Virus record (IMG/VR): IMGVR_UViG_3300013094_005466
Span: 1-22,469 of that record
From: a virus
Strand: one strand, 5' to 3'
Length of the DNA stretch: 22,469 nt
The translations under genes were made by a program, and so were the position numbers. A model generated the notes under the pieces. The model was given only the letters and a program-made list of their open reading frames with translations, was not told the DNA's origin and did not search any database. Shown in pieces: positions 6,544 through 12,377 of the stretch (its first letter is position 1; the number at the start of each line of letters is the position of its first letter).

Positions 6544-7209
6544 TTATTTGAGCAGGCCATGGAGCACTAGGGCGGCCTTGATGGCGGCGACATCGACTTG
6601 GAGCGCGTTGCCTTGCGTCTTGAGTGCATTGGCCAGGGCTTCGGACGTGGTCAGGTCCGTCGCGGCTGCGGTGGAGTTCTGGGCGCTGGTGATGGAGACT
6701 GAAACTGGGGCGACACCTTTGCTATACGGTAGCCCCACCCAGACCCAAACACCGTCGCTGGTCACTTCCTCCACGATTCCTGCGACGACACCGTAGGTGT
6801 TGCTGGAGCTGGAGACCGTGTTGTTGTCTTCGATGAAGCAGACGCGGCCGATGTAGGCATTAGTTAGAGCGTTGGTTGCGGAGTTCTTCACCAAGAACAG
6901 GCCTTTGCGCACGCGACTGGACTGATCGCCCGCGCTGCCGCTGCTATTGTCGGTTTCCTGCGCATGCAGACCCACCACGCGGAGACCGGTGGCGTCGGTG
7001 GCTTCAAGCAGGTAGCCGCTGCTGTTGATCGCCGCGAAGGTGCCGATCAGTGTCTTGGTGCTGGCAGCGACGGGGAAGACGCTCTTGTTATCTTGGCGTT
7101 CAGGCACCGTGATGCTAACTGCCGTGGTGGCAAAGGACTCGTAAGACACACCGACTGCCAGAGCAGTCAGGACGAAGAGGGGGAGGATGGATTTACGGAG
7201 GGTATTCAT
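6544..7209 (-). CDS. Capsid decoration-like protein with N-terminal signal-like segment
   Basis: This 221-residue protein lies between protease/scaffold and major capsid genes, the usual place of a Mu-like head decoration protein. Residues 1-27 are a basic-hydrophobic signal-like sequence (core 'ILPLFVLTALAVG', possible cut after 'ESFA'). The body (residues 28-170) has short beta segments: 'VFPVAASTKTLIGTFAAINS', 'GYLLEATDATGLRVVGLHA', 'AYIGRVCFIEDN' and 'SDGVWVWVGLPYSKGV'. The last 50 residues form a helix reminiscent of a trimeric stalk. A GTG inside the hydrophobic stretch would be the only nearby alternative start and would remove most of the signal. The role is inferred from context and pattern. 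Confidence 0.75.
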   Translation of the reverse strand: MNTLRKSILPLFVLTALAVGVSYESFATTAVSITVPERQDNKSVFPVAASTKTLIGTFAAINSSGYLLEATDATGLRVVGLHAQETDNSSGSAGDQSSRVRKGLFLVKNSATNALTNAYIGRVCFIEDNNTVSSSSNTYGVVAGIVEEVTSDGVWVWVGLPYSKGVAPVSVSITSAQNSTAAATDLTTSEALANALKTQGNALQVDVAAIKAALVLHGLLK

Positions 7210-7235
7210 GGGATGCGGGGCGTTGAAGGGATGGG

Positions 7236-7255
7236 GTTTCGCGGCGTTTCGCGGA
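7236..7255. repeat. Tandem 10-nt repeat in intergenic gap
   Basis: Two adjacent copies of GTTTCGCGG(C/A) lie in the 117-nt gap between the protease gene and the decoration-like gene. The rest of that gap shows no ORF, hairpin or promoter that I can support. Confidence 0.4.
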
Positions 7256-7326
7256 TAGCTAGGAGGCGCGAGAGTGTTGCGGATGGGTGATGTGTGCGGA
7301 TTTGGGGTGCGACGCGTTAAAACGGC

Positions 7327-8385
7327 TTATTTGGCGGCCTCGGTTTTGGCGTTGGGGCCATGCTTGGCGTAGTCCTCTTTGGAGATGCCCATCTTTTCGA
7401 GCACGGCTTCGTCTTCAGCGCTCAGCGCGTCGGGCTTGGCATTGGGGTCGATGGTCGTCTCCACGGTCTTGTGCCCAAAGGGCACGACACCGGGCTTCAG
7501 GCCTGCCACCAGCTTTTCACAGGTGCTCAACGCGGTCACATTCCAGTCTTCATCAGACAGAGGGATTACTTTACCGGCATGGATGGCCTGTTCCTTGAGG
7601 CGGTCGCGTTTGATGGTGTCGCGTTCCTTCTCCACGGCTTCGAGGCGGACTTCGAGGGCAGAGAGGCCTTCGGCACCGGCCTTTTTATCGGCTTCGGCAT
7701 CCTTGGCGATTTTGGCCGTCAAGTCTTTAAGGGTGGAGGCAACCGTTGCTTCGTCAGCATCCGGGTTGAGGGTCATGCCGAGAGCGGCAAGCAGTGCGAT
7801 GAGTTCAGGGGTGGGCTTCATAGGAGAGGTCAGGGGGGAGTCAGAGGCAGAAAGAGCGGCGATGTCAGCGGAGAGCGCGGCCTGCACGGCGTCAGGGATG
7901 GTCAGGCCGTCAATCTCGCCATGCTGGCAGAGTGCGGCGCTGTGGATGGCGAGGACGTTGCCCGCTTTGTCGCGGTAAACCGTGGGGCTGATGTCCTGGA
8001 AGTGACCGCCGAGGAAGGACTCTTTGCCTTCAGGAGTCCAAGACAGGCCGGTGAGGAAGATGCCTTTGCCTGGGACTATCTCAGGCTTGCCGGTGGCAGC
8101 GATCTTACGCGGTTCCTTCTCTGCTAGGTAGCTCGGATGCCCCTTCAGAGAGTTGTGATTGAAATCGAGGCAGACGTGATCCGCCTTTTTTAAGCGAGAC
8201 ATGTTGCCGGCAAACACGCGGGCCGTGCCCTCGTTGACGATGGCCTTGCCCCGCGCTCCGATCTCATGCGTGCCCCACGGGGCCACAAGCAACCGTGTCG
8301 GCAGCGCATCGCCCTCGCGCTCCACGGTCTCAGCGCGGAGAGCACAGAGGGTGATGGGTGAAGCAGTGGCAGCGGTCTTGGACAT
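7327..8385 (-). CDS. Mu gpI-like prohead protease with C-terminal scaffold
   Basis: This 352-residue protein starts MSKTAATASPITLCALRAET. The protease part (about residues 10-185) has the Mu-I pattern: 'DFNHNSLKGHPSYLAEKEPR' (family DxxH region, D74/H77), 'GIFLTGLSWTPEG', 'DISPTVYRDKAGNVLAIHSA' and S149 in 'HSAALC'. The C-terminal part is helical and charged ('ALEVRLEAVEKERDTIKRDR'), then 'GKVIPLSDEDW', as in scaffold domains of this family. In Mu, scaffold Z is made from an internal start of gene I; here Met189 (ATG at 7819-7821, MKPTPELIALLAALGM) is at the right place. An upstream ATG at 8406 is possible but adds only seven residues. It heads the leftward structural operon. Confidence 0.9.
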   Translation of the reverse strand: MSKTAATASPITLCALRAETVEREGDALPTRLLVAPWGTHEIGARGKAIVNEGTARVFAGNMSRLKKADHVCLDFNHNSLKGHPSYLAEKEPRKIAATGKPEIVPGKGIFLTGLSWTPEGKESFLGGHFQDISPTVYRDKAGNVLAIHSAALCQHGEIDGLTIPDAVQAALSADIAALSASDSPLTSPMKPTPELIALLAALGMTLNPDADEATVASTLKDLTAKIAKDAEADKKAGAEGLSALEVRLEAVEKERDTIKRDRLKEQAIHAGKVIPLSDEDWNVTALSTCEKLVAGLKPGVVPFGHKTVETTIDPNAKPDALSAEDEAVLEKMGISKEDYAKHGPNAKTEAAK

Positions 8386-8458
8386 GCGGCAAGACTGCCA
8401 CCCCATTCACCCCCTGCATTCCTCTGTAGCCTCTATGGAACTAGCGCTGCCGAGTGAA

Positions 8459-8866
8459 TCAATACCCCAGTTTTCCATACTGAACTTTAGCCCGCGCTAA
8501 GCGAACATTCCCAACCCACGACTCGACACAAACATAGTCCCAGCCGCTGCGATGAGCCCATAAATTAGCTATGCCTTCGCAGACTCGTTGGGGATCGGTC
8601 CCATTGGGCACAGTAACCCACAAAATGTCTGGCTCAATAAAGCGCGAACTCTCCACGTGGTAGCTGTCTGCGATGATGGACTGTAGTTCAGCCGGACTTA
8701 TTTTGGAGGGTGTATTGCTCGCCAAGGCTGTGTGAGTCGCATTGGGGTTGTGCGATGCCATCCAAGCAATCAAGCAGAAGAAGCCAACCACTGCGAGAAG
8801 TCCTAGAAGTAGAACACCCAGGCCCTTCATCGTACCTCGCAGACAAGCTTTAAAGAAGGGATTCAT
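8459..8866 (-). CDS. Small membrane-anchored protein downstream of the repressor
   Basis: This 135-residue protein has a basic N-terminus, one clear transmembrane helix at about residues 14-36 ('GLGVLLLGLLAVVGFFCLIA') and a soluble domain of about 95 residues containing two cysteines ('QRVCEGIANLW', 'WDYVCVESW'). Lys/Arg before the helix suggests N-in topology with the domain in the periplasm. It follows the repressor by 22 nt on the same strand, so it should be expressed in the lysogen. Genes in this place often change the lysogen surface or block superinfection, but no family is recognised. Its last codons overlap the TTGATTCA motif discussed at 8451-8463. Confidence 0.75.
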   Translation of the reverse strand: MNPFFKACLRGTMKGLGVLLLGLLAVVGFFCLIAWMASHNPNATHTALASNTPSKISPAELQSIIADSYHVESSRFIEPDILWVTVPNGTDPQRVCEGIANLWAHRSGWDYVCVESWVGNVRLARAKVQYGKLGY

Positions 8867-8888
8867 GATCGTTTGTGGGTTGTGAATT

Positions 8889-9818
8889 TCAAAGCACCCG
8901 CGTCACACTGGAGACCGGGTAAATCCAAAGGAACTGCTCACGTGGAAAAGACATGGGCGGGTAAGCGGGATTGTAGCTGGAGAGCGTGACGGTGTTGCCC
9001 ACTTTGTGGTAGAGCTTGAGCATCACATCTCCGCCTTGATCTTCCCCCAGGCGCGCAATGACCACGGTGCCGTTGCGCGGTTCGTGGGAGGGGTAAACAA
9101 TCGCCGTGTCCCCAGGCCGGAAATCGGGGGTCATGCTGTCGCCTGCCAGCGTCACAGCGAAGGCTTTGCCGTCTTTGGGATTCATCGCGAGAAACCCACT
9201 GTGATCGTACGCGGTATCATCATAGGCCATCATTTGCCCGCACTGCGCCATGCTCAGCAGCGGCACAAAGCGCGCCTTCTGGCCAGGTGGTAAAATCAAA
9301 TTCGGCGTCTCCCCCACGGTGCCGTGATGCAGACCATTCGCGGGCGGGTGATCGCTGCCATCCAGCAATTCAGACACTTCCACGCCCAAGACCTTGGCGA
9401 CTTTCTCCGCCATGACGCGGGACATGTTCGAGTTCCCATTTTCAATCTGATCGTAAATGTGGGGAGAATAGCCCACGGCTTTGCAAAGCTCTTTGGGCGT
9501 CATGTTCTTCGCTATCCGCGCCTGCTTCAGCCGGGCGCGTCCACCCCCGAATCCAGCGGGCATTTCCCGCACCGATTGAGTCGTCGCGGTCGTCTCAGTC
9601 GGCGAAAACTCCGATTCAGTCGGAGTTTTCCCGTGCCGCCATTGTTCCTCAATACGATCAAACAATTCTCTGAGTGCCTCAGAGGGTTCGCGGCCTGATT
9701 CTAGTAGTGCCAACCAGTTGCGAGTAATCCGCATTTTCTCTGCCAACTGCTGTTGACTGAATTGCATCTCCAACCGGAAATTTTTCAATCTCGAAGAAAA
9801 TGTTGATTCAGATGGCAC
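8889..9818 (-). CDS. Phage repressor: two XRE-type HTH domains plus S24 (LexA/CI-like) peptidase
   Basis: This is read as 309 residues from a GTG at 9816-9818. An in-frame ATG at 9905 would add 29 Cys-rich residues and run through the whole ner operator region. HTH 1 is at about 8-60 ('FSQQQLAEKMRITRNWLALL'). HTH 2 is at about 94-153 ('MTPKELCKAVGYSPHIYDQI'). The linker (61-90) is Thr/Ser/Glu-rich. The S24 peptidase domain covers 184-309, with a likely self-cleavage site Cys193-Gly194 ('LLSMAQCGQM'), catalytic Ser228 ('LAGDSMTPDF') and Lys268 ('DVMLKLYHK'). Cys-Gly is the UmuD-type bond. It likely represses the divergent ner/transposase operon and is inactivated in the SOS response. Confidence 0.9.
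   Translation of the reverse strand: MPSESTFSSRLKNFRLEMQFSQQQLAEKMRITRNWLALLESGREPSEALRELFDRIEEQWRHGKTPTESEFSPTETTATTQSVREMPAGFGGGRARLKQARIAKNMTPKELCKAVGYSPHIYDQIENGNSNMSRVMAEKVAKVLGVEVSELLDGSDHPPANGLHHGTVGETPNLILPPGQKARFVPLLSMAQCGQMMAYDDTAYDHSGFLAMNPKDGKAFAVTLAGDSMTPDFRPGDTAIVYPSHEPRNGTVVIARLGEDQGGDVMLKLYHKVGNTVTLSSYNPAYPPMSFPREQFLWIYPVSSVTRVL
9604..9630. repeat. Palindromic element, copy 1 (inside repressor gene)
   Basis: Inverted repeat with 11-bp arms GAAAACTCCGA / TCGGAGTTTTC and a TTCAG centre. Bases 9605-9628 are identical to 11116-11139 inside the ParB-like gene. It encodes part of the linker between HTH 2's upstream segment and HTH 1 in the repressor, read on the opposite strand from the ParB copy. 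Confidence 0.85.
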
Positions 9819-9876
9819 TTTTTTGTTGATCTGTTGATTCAGTGTGCAATTATCACATGCACATGACGAGTGATAA
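9801..9876. promoter_or_regulatory. Repressor/ner control region with repeated operator-like sites
   Basis: The AT-rich gap between the divergent repressor and Ner-like genes holds TGTTGATTCA at 9801-9810 and 9832-9841, a variant TGTTGATCTG at 9824-9833, and an inverted repeat TTATCAC-N13-GTGATAA at 9850-9876. The minus-strand sequence TGTGATAAT (9849-9857) looks like an extended -10 box for the repressor. The Ner-like ATG (9863) lies inside the inverted repeat, so a protein bound there would block early translation or transcription. The binding factor is not identifiable from sequence; the repressor and the Ner-like protein are the obvious candidates. Confidence 0.6.
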
Positions 9877-10069
9877 CCCAGTTGGCAAGCGTAAGCAAGC
9901 CCCAAGTTTTAAGATCGAAGCCAAGCAGCGCTTGGTGGCGATGGACTTGAGCGTCAAGAGCCTGGCTGAAATGCTGCACCTCTCACGCAACGCCGTGAGC
10001 TTGGCGATCAATCACGAAACCATGTTTCCCCAGGTGAAACAGCGTATCAGGAGGGCTTTAGGACTGTGA
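9863..10069 (+). CDS. Ner/Cro-like HTH regulator, first gene of the early operon
   Basis: This 68-residue protein starts MTSDNPVGKRKQ at the ATG at 9863. GTG 9842 and ATG 9857 are in-frame alternatives. The C-terminal half is a helix-turn-helix: 'MDLSVKSLAEMLHLSRNAVS', then 'LAINHETMFPQVKQRIRRAL'. The position (divergent from the repressor, first in the rightward operon that includes the transposase) matches ner of Mu, which shuts down early transcription and repressor expression. The start codon lies within the inverted repeat 9850-9876, so autoregulation is likely. The leader would be very short. It has Cro/XRE-type features and could be called Cro instead of Ner. Confidence 0.8.
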   Translation: MTSDNPVGKRKQAPSFKIEAKQRLVAMDLSVKSLAEMLHLSRNAVSLAINHETMFPQVKQRIRRALGL

Positions 10070-10299
10070 GCGCTGAGTACAAACGTCAATGCCTTATTGC
10101 CCTCATTGAGTGCGCCATGCCTGCCATCCAGAGCTTGGACACCCCCCAGCGAGCCGAATGCTTTGACGGCGTCCATCTCGCCTGTTCCACCGACGCCCCC
10201 GACCTCGCCCTGGCTGCAAAGCAGGCCGCCGATGCGCTGCGCGATGCGGACAGCCGCCAACTCACTCTGCAACTTTTGTTGACTCAAGAAACAGCATGA
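10066..10299 (+). CDS. Small hypothetical early protein
   Basis: This 77-residue protein starts at GTG 10066, which overlaps the stop of the Ner-like gene (GTGA), so the two are probably translationally coupled. It is helical, with 'QCLIALIECAMPAIQSLDTP' at the N-terminus and 'ALAAKQAADALRDADSRQLT' at the C-terminus, and has three cysteines. I recognise no motif. It belongs to the block of short early genes between the regulator and the transposase. Confidence 0.65.
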   Translation: MSAEYKRQCLIALIECAMPAIQSLDTPQRAECFDGVHLACSTDAPDLALAAKQAADALRDADSRQLTLQLLLTQETA

Positions 10300-10472
10300 C
10301 CCCACGCCGCCCCAATTTTACCTGCCGTCTGCGCGCCGATCTGGCACGCACCGCCGCCCTTGTGCCTGCGCTGCGCCGTCCGGCGGATGTGCTGATCCTG
10401 CCCTCTGCGCTGAGTCACCTGCAGAGCTTCGTCAACAAGGTCCACACCAAGGCAGGCCCACGCCGCCGCTGA
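10296..10472 (+). CDS. Short basic early protein (58 aa)
   Basis: The ATG overlaps the stop of the preceding gene (ATGA), and the reading frame is open for 58 codons, ending in PRRR and a TGA. The protein is basic (MTPRRPNFTCRLRADLARTA) with many Arg residues at both ends, which would suit nucleic-acid contact, but no family is recognised. The coupled start and the immediate spacing to the next gene (7 nt) are the main support for a real gene. Confidence 0.6.
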   Translation: MTPRRPNFTCRLRADLARTAALVPALRRPADVLILPSALSHLQSFVNKVHTKAGPRRR

Positions 10473-10479
10473 TTTTCCC

Positions 10480-10674
10480 ATGAGCACACCCACACCCAAC
10501 CAAATGCAAGGCCGTCTGTCCCTGCTGAAACGCGCCGTGAACTTCCACGGCTGCAAGGAATGCGCCATCGCCGCTGCGAAGCGCGGAGACCGCCAAGGAG
10601 CGCGGTTCTGGGGCCAGCAGGCCCGCTTTGACTGGAACCTGATCTCCGCCGCTATCGCCAACCCCTCTCTTTGA
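10480..10674 (+). CDS. Small hypothetical early protein
   Basis: This 64-residue protein starts MSTPTPNQMQGRLSLLKRAV. It contains 'HGCKECAIAAAKRGDRQGAR', then 'FWGQQARFDWNLISAAI'. The Cys-x-x-Cys pair (GCKEC) and basic helix could bind metal or nucleic acid, but a single CxxC is weak evidence. The leader GATTTTCCC before the ATG is typical of this operon, U-rich without a Shine-Dalgarno sequence. The stop (TGA) precedes the next ATG by five nt, so it is co-transcribed with the ParB-like gene. Confidence 0.65.
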   Translation: MSTPTPNQMQGRLSLLKRAVNFHGCKECAIAAAKRGDRQGARFWGQQARFDWNLISAAIANPSL

Positions 10675-10679
10675 TTTCT

Positions 10680-11573
10680 ATGACTCACACTGTTCATCAA
10701 GTTCCCCTTCTCCACGTCACGATTGCCCCGGCCCTGGCCTGCATTCCGATGATGAGCCAAGTGGCGGAGCGTTTTCTTTCCTCCCCCAAGCCTGAACTCA
10801 AGAAGATCGGCGCGGAACTCAAAGCGGAGCACACCGCGCTTAACACTTCCCTGGATGATCTGGGTATTTTGGAACCCATCAAGGCCTACCGTGAAGGGGC
10901 TCGCTGGGTGGCTGTGGATGGACGCCACCGCATCGAATGGCAGACGAAGACGGACCCGAGTGGTGAAGTACCCTTGATCTTGATTAGCAAAGAAGATGCC
11001 GACAAGATCATCGAGGCCAGCGTCATTGGCCGCCGTCATTGGACCAAGGGTCAGCGTGCCTGGCTGGGGGTGATGCAACACCCGGAAGTGTGCGAAGCTG
11101 GCGAGGGGCGGCCTAAAAACTCCGATTCAGTCGGAGTTTCATTGAATTACACTACCTTAGCTGACCGCATCGGCGTTTCGCCAGACGTTGTCAATCAAGC
11201 TGGTCAACTCTACCGCCTGTTCTTTGCTCCCGGTGCCAAGGTGGGCAGTCCGGCGGCGATTGAGGCGGCGGCACTCAAGGCGAAGTATGAGCACCTGATC
11301 TGGGGCGGCGCGGGTCTGGGCGGCGTCTTGGCTGGCATCGCAGGCGGTGAAGCCACGGGCGACAAACCGAAGGCACAGACCGGCTTCCATCATCTGGACG
11401 CGCCACTGGCCTCGCTGGGACGCTTGGGCAAGGTCTGGGGCAAGTGGAACCCCGAAGAACAAGCGAAGGCTCAGGCGCTGATCGTGGCCCGCGTGCGTGG
11501 TACCAAGGAAGCGCCGGGCTGGCCCGAGGAATTTAGAACGGCTTTGGCGGAAGCCCTGGCCGCTGCGGACTGA
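10680..11573 (+). CDS. ParB/Srx-like nuclease-domain protein with HTH region
   Basis: This 297-residue protein is read from the ATG at 10680. A TTG three codons upstream is less likely. Residues about 10-120 resemble the ParB N-terminal domain, with the signature 'WVAVDGRHRIEW' (DGRHR at 80-84) preceded by 'SLDDLGILEPIKAY' and followed by 'GEVPLILISKEDADKIIEAS'. Residues 158-180 ('TTLADRIGVSPDVVNQAGQL') are an HTH-like helix pair, and the C-terminal third is helical. A linker at about 146-153 (KNSDSVGV) is encoded by the second palindromic element. Similar proteins occur in transposable phages before the transposase; a role in DNA binding or replication control is inferred. It has no partner ParA here. 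Confidence 0.8.
   Translation: MTHTVHQVPLLHVTIAPALACIPMMSQVAERFLSSPKPELKKIGAELKAEHTALNTSLDDLGILEPIKAYREGARWVAVDGRHRIEWQTKTDPSGEVPLILISKEDADKIIEASVIGRRHWTKGQRAWLGVMQHPEVCEAGEGRPKNSDSVGVSLNYTTLADRIGVSPDVVNQAGQLYRLFFAPGAKVGSPAAIEAAALKAKYEHLIWGGAGLGGVLAGIAGGEATGDKPKAQTGFHHLDAPLASLGRLGKVWGKWNPEEQAKAQALIVARVRGTKEAPGWPEEFRTALAEALAAAD
11116..11139. repeat. Palindromic element, copy 2 (inside ParB-like gene)
   Basis: These 24 bases are identical to 9605-9628. Arms AAACTCCGA / TCGGAGTTT flank TTCAG. Here it encodes KNSDSVGV in the linker between the ParB domain and the HTH region, read on the plus strand. Confidence 0.85.
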
Positions 11574-11595
11574 ACCTCTTACGAACTACCACGAT

Positions 11596-11811
11596 ATGTC
11601 TGGAACATCCAAAGCACGCCTGCAAGCCGCCAAAGCGCACCTGGACGGCCTCTTTGCCAACGCCCACACCGATGACCGCTTGGAGCTGGTCAAGGAACTC
11701 CGCGACTACCTCACCCTGCAACGCAGTGCCGCGAATCGCCCCGCTTACGAAGCGCACAGCAACAGCGCCACCGGCACCGGCCTGACCACCACCCCAAAAA
11801 CCAACGCCTGA
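11596..11811 (+). CDS. Small helical early protein
   Basis: This 71-residue protein is read from the ATG at 11596, which sits in an ACTACCACGATATG context that recurs before two later genes. An upstream in-frame start would overlap the ParB-like gene, so I reject it. The first 45 residues are an amphipathic helical pair ('SKARLQAAKAHLDGLFANAH', 'DDRLELVKELRDYLTLQRSA'); the tail is Ser/Thr-rich and probably disordered. No family is recognised. It belongs to the small-gene block before the transposase. Confidence 0.65.
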   Translation: MSGTSKARLQAAKAHLDGLFANAHTDDRLELVKELRDYLTLQRSAANRPAYEAHSNSATGTGLTTTPKTNA

Positions 11812-11815
11812 GACC

Positions 11816-11929
11816 ATGAACGAACTCCTCGCCCTCATTGCCACCACGCCTGCCACTGCTGAGGAGACCCTCGCTTGGTTCTCCCTCCTGATCAGCATCG
11901 CCGTGCTGGCCATCATCTTTGGAAAATAA
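11816..11929 (+). CDS. 37-residue single-TM protein
   Basis: The frame opens at an ATG 5 nt after the preceding stop and ends at TAA, encoding 37 residues with one transmembrane helix at about 20-35 ('AWFSLLISIAVLAIIFGK'). The acidic stretch 'TAEETLAW' precedes it. It is followed after 5 nt by another small membrane protein, so the two may act as a pair. It is too short for homology-based naming. The gene is supported by spacing, hydrophobicity and coding-like base composition. Confidence 0.55.
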   Translation: MNELLALIATTPATAEETLAWFSLLISIAVLAIIFGK

Positions 11930-11934
11930 CCGCC

Positions 11935-12120
11935 ATGTTTTCCCTCTCCCACTACATTGCCCTAGCCATCGCCGCCGCACCGGCAAGCGCTGTGCTGGCC
12001 TGCATCATCATTTCTGCTTGGGATGAGCACCGCGAACAGAATGGCGGCAACCGTTTCCGCCCCAGCCAGTGGCACCGCAAGGGCCGCACCGCTGCCACCC
12101 AACACCGCACCCGCCGCTGA
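11935..12120 (+). CDS. Small single-TM protein with basic cytoplasmic tail
   Basis: This 61-residue protein is read from the ATG at 11935. A further-upstream in-frame start would overlap the preceding small gene heavily. Residues 5-28 are a transmembrane helix ('YIALAIAAAPASAVLACIII'), followed by a strongly basic, His/Arg-rich tail ('RFRPSQWHRKGRTAATQHRT'). Charge distribution suggests N-out, C-in topology. Together with the 37-residue protein upstream it could be a membrane-active pair (holin-like or immunity-like), but no motif supports a particular function. Confidence 0.6.
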   Translation: MFSLSHYIALAIAAAPASAVLACIIISAWDEHREQNGGNRFRPSQWHRKGRTAATQHRTRR

Positions 12121-12124
12121 GATT

Positions 12125-12373
12125 ATGAGCAAGCCCATCATCGAAGTGCATTTTTACGGCGGCCATGCGGATGGTCTGACCCGTGAGTTTGAAGGCTCTC
12201 TGGCCCCGACGACTTGCAAGGTCGCGACGCGGGACGGCCATCGGCATCCGCCCGCTGGTCCCTTCACGGCCTATGTGCATTCCAAAGAATGGACCGCCCA
12301 CTTTGAAGGACGCCACACCCTGATTCCTGTCGGCTTCCCTGGCAAACCACCCCGCGAACGCGCTGCCGCTTAA
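12125..12373 (+). CDS. Small hypothetical early protein
   Basis: This 82-residue protein starts MSKPIIEVHFYGGHADGLTR at the ATG at 12125, in the GATTATGAGC context seen before several genes here. It has a mixed beta pattern ('IIEVHFYGG', 'FTAYVHSKEWTAHFEGRHTL') and several histidines, and no signal peptide or membrane segment. It lies immediately upstream (4-nt gap) of the transposase gene and is surely co-transcribed with it. No family is recognised. Confidence 0.65.
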   Translation: MSKPIIEVHFYGGHADGLTREFEGSLAPTTCKVATRDGHRHPPAGPFTAYVHSKEWTAHFEGRHTLIPVGFPGKPPRERAAA

Positions 12374-12377
12374 CCTC

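Noticed and set aside
8451-8463. Actual Mu-type phage end at this position
   Set aside because: The match to Mu is from memory and short. The required terminal TG is absent, the site overlaps a coding end, and no second end or target duplication is visible. It is kept only as a motif observation.
9842-9905. Longer repressor starting at ATG 9905
   Set aside because: It would add 29 Cys-rich residues encoded across the operator repeats and the Ner-like start. GTG 9818 gives a normal start close to the first HTH.
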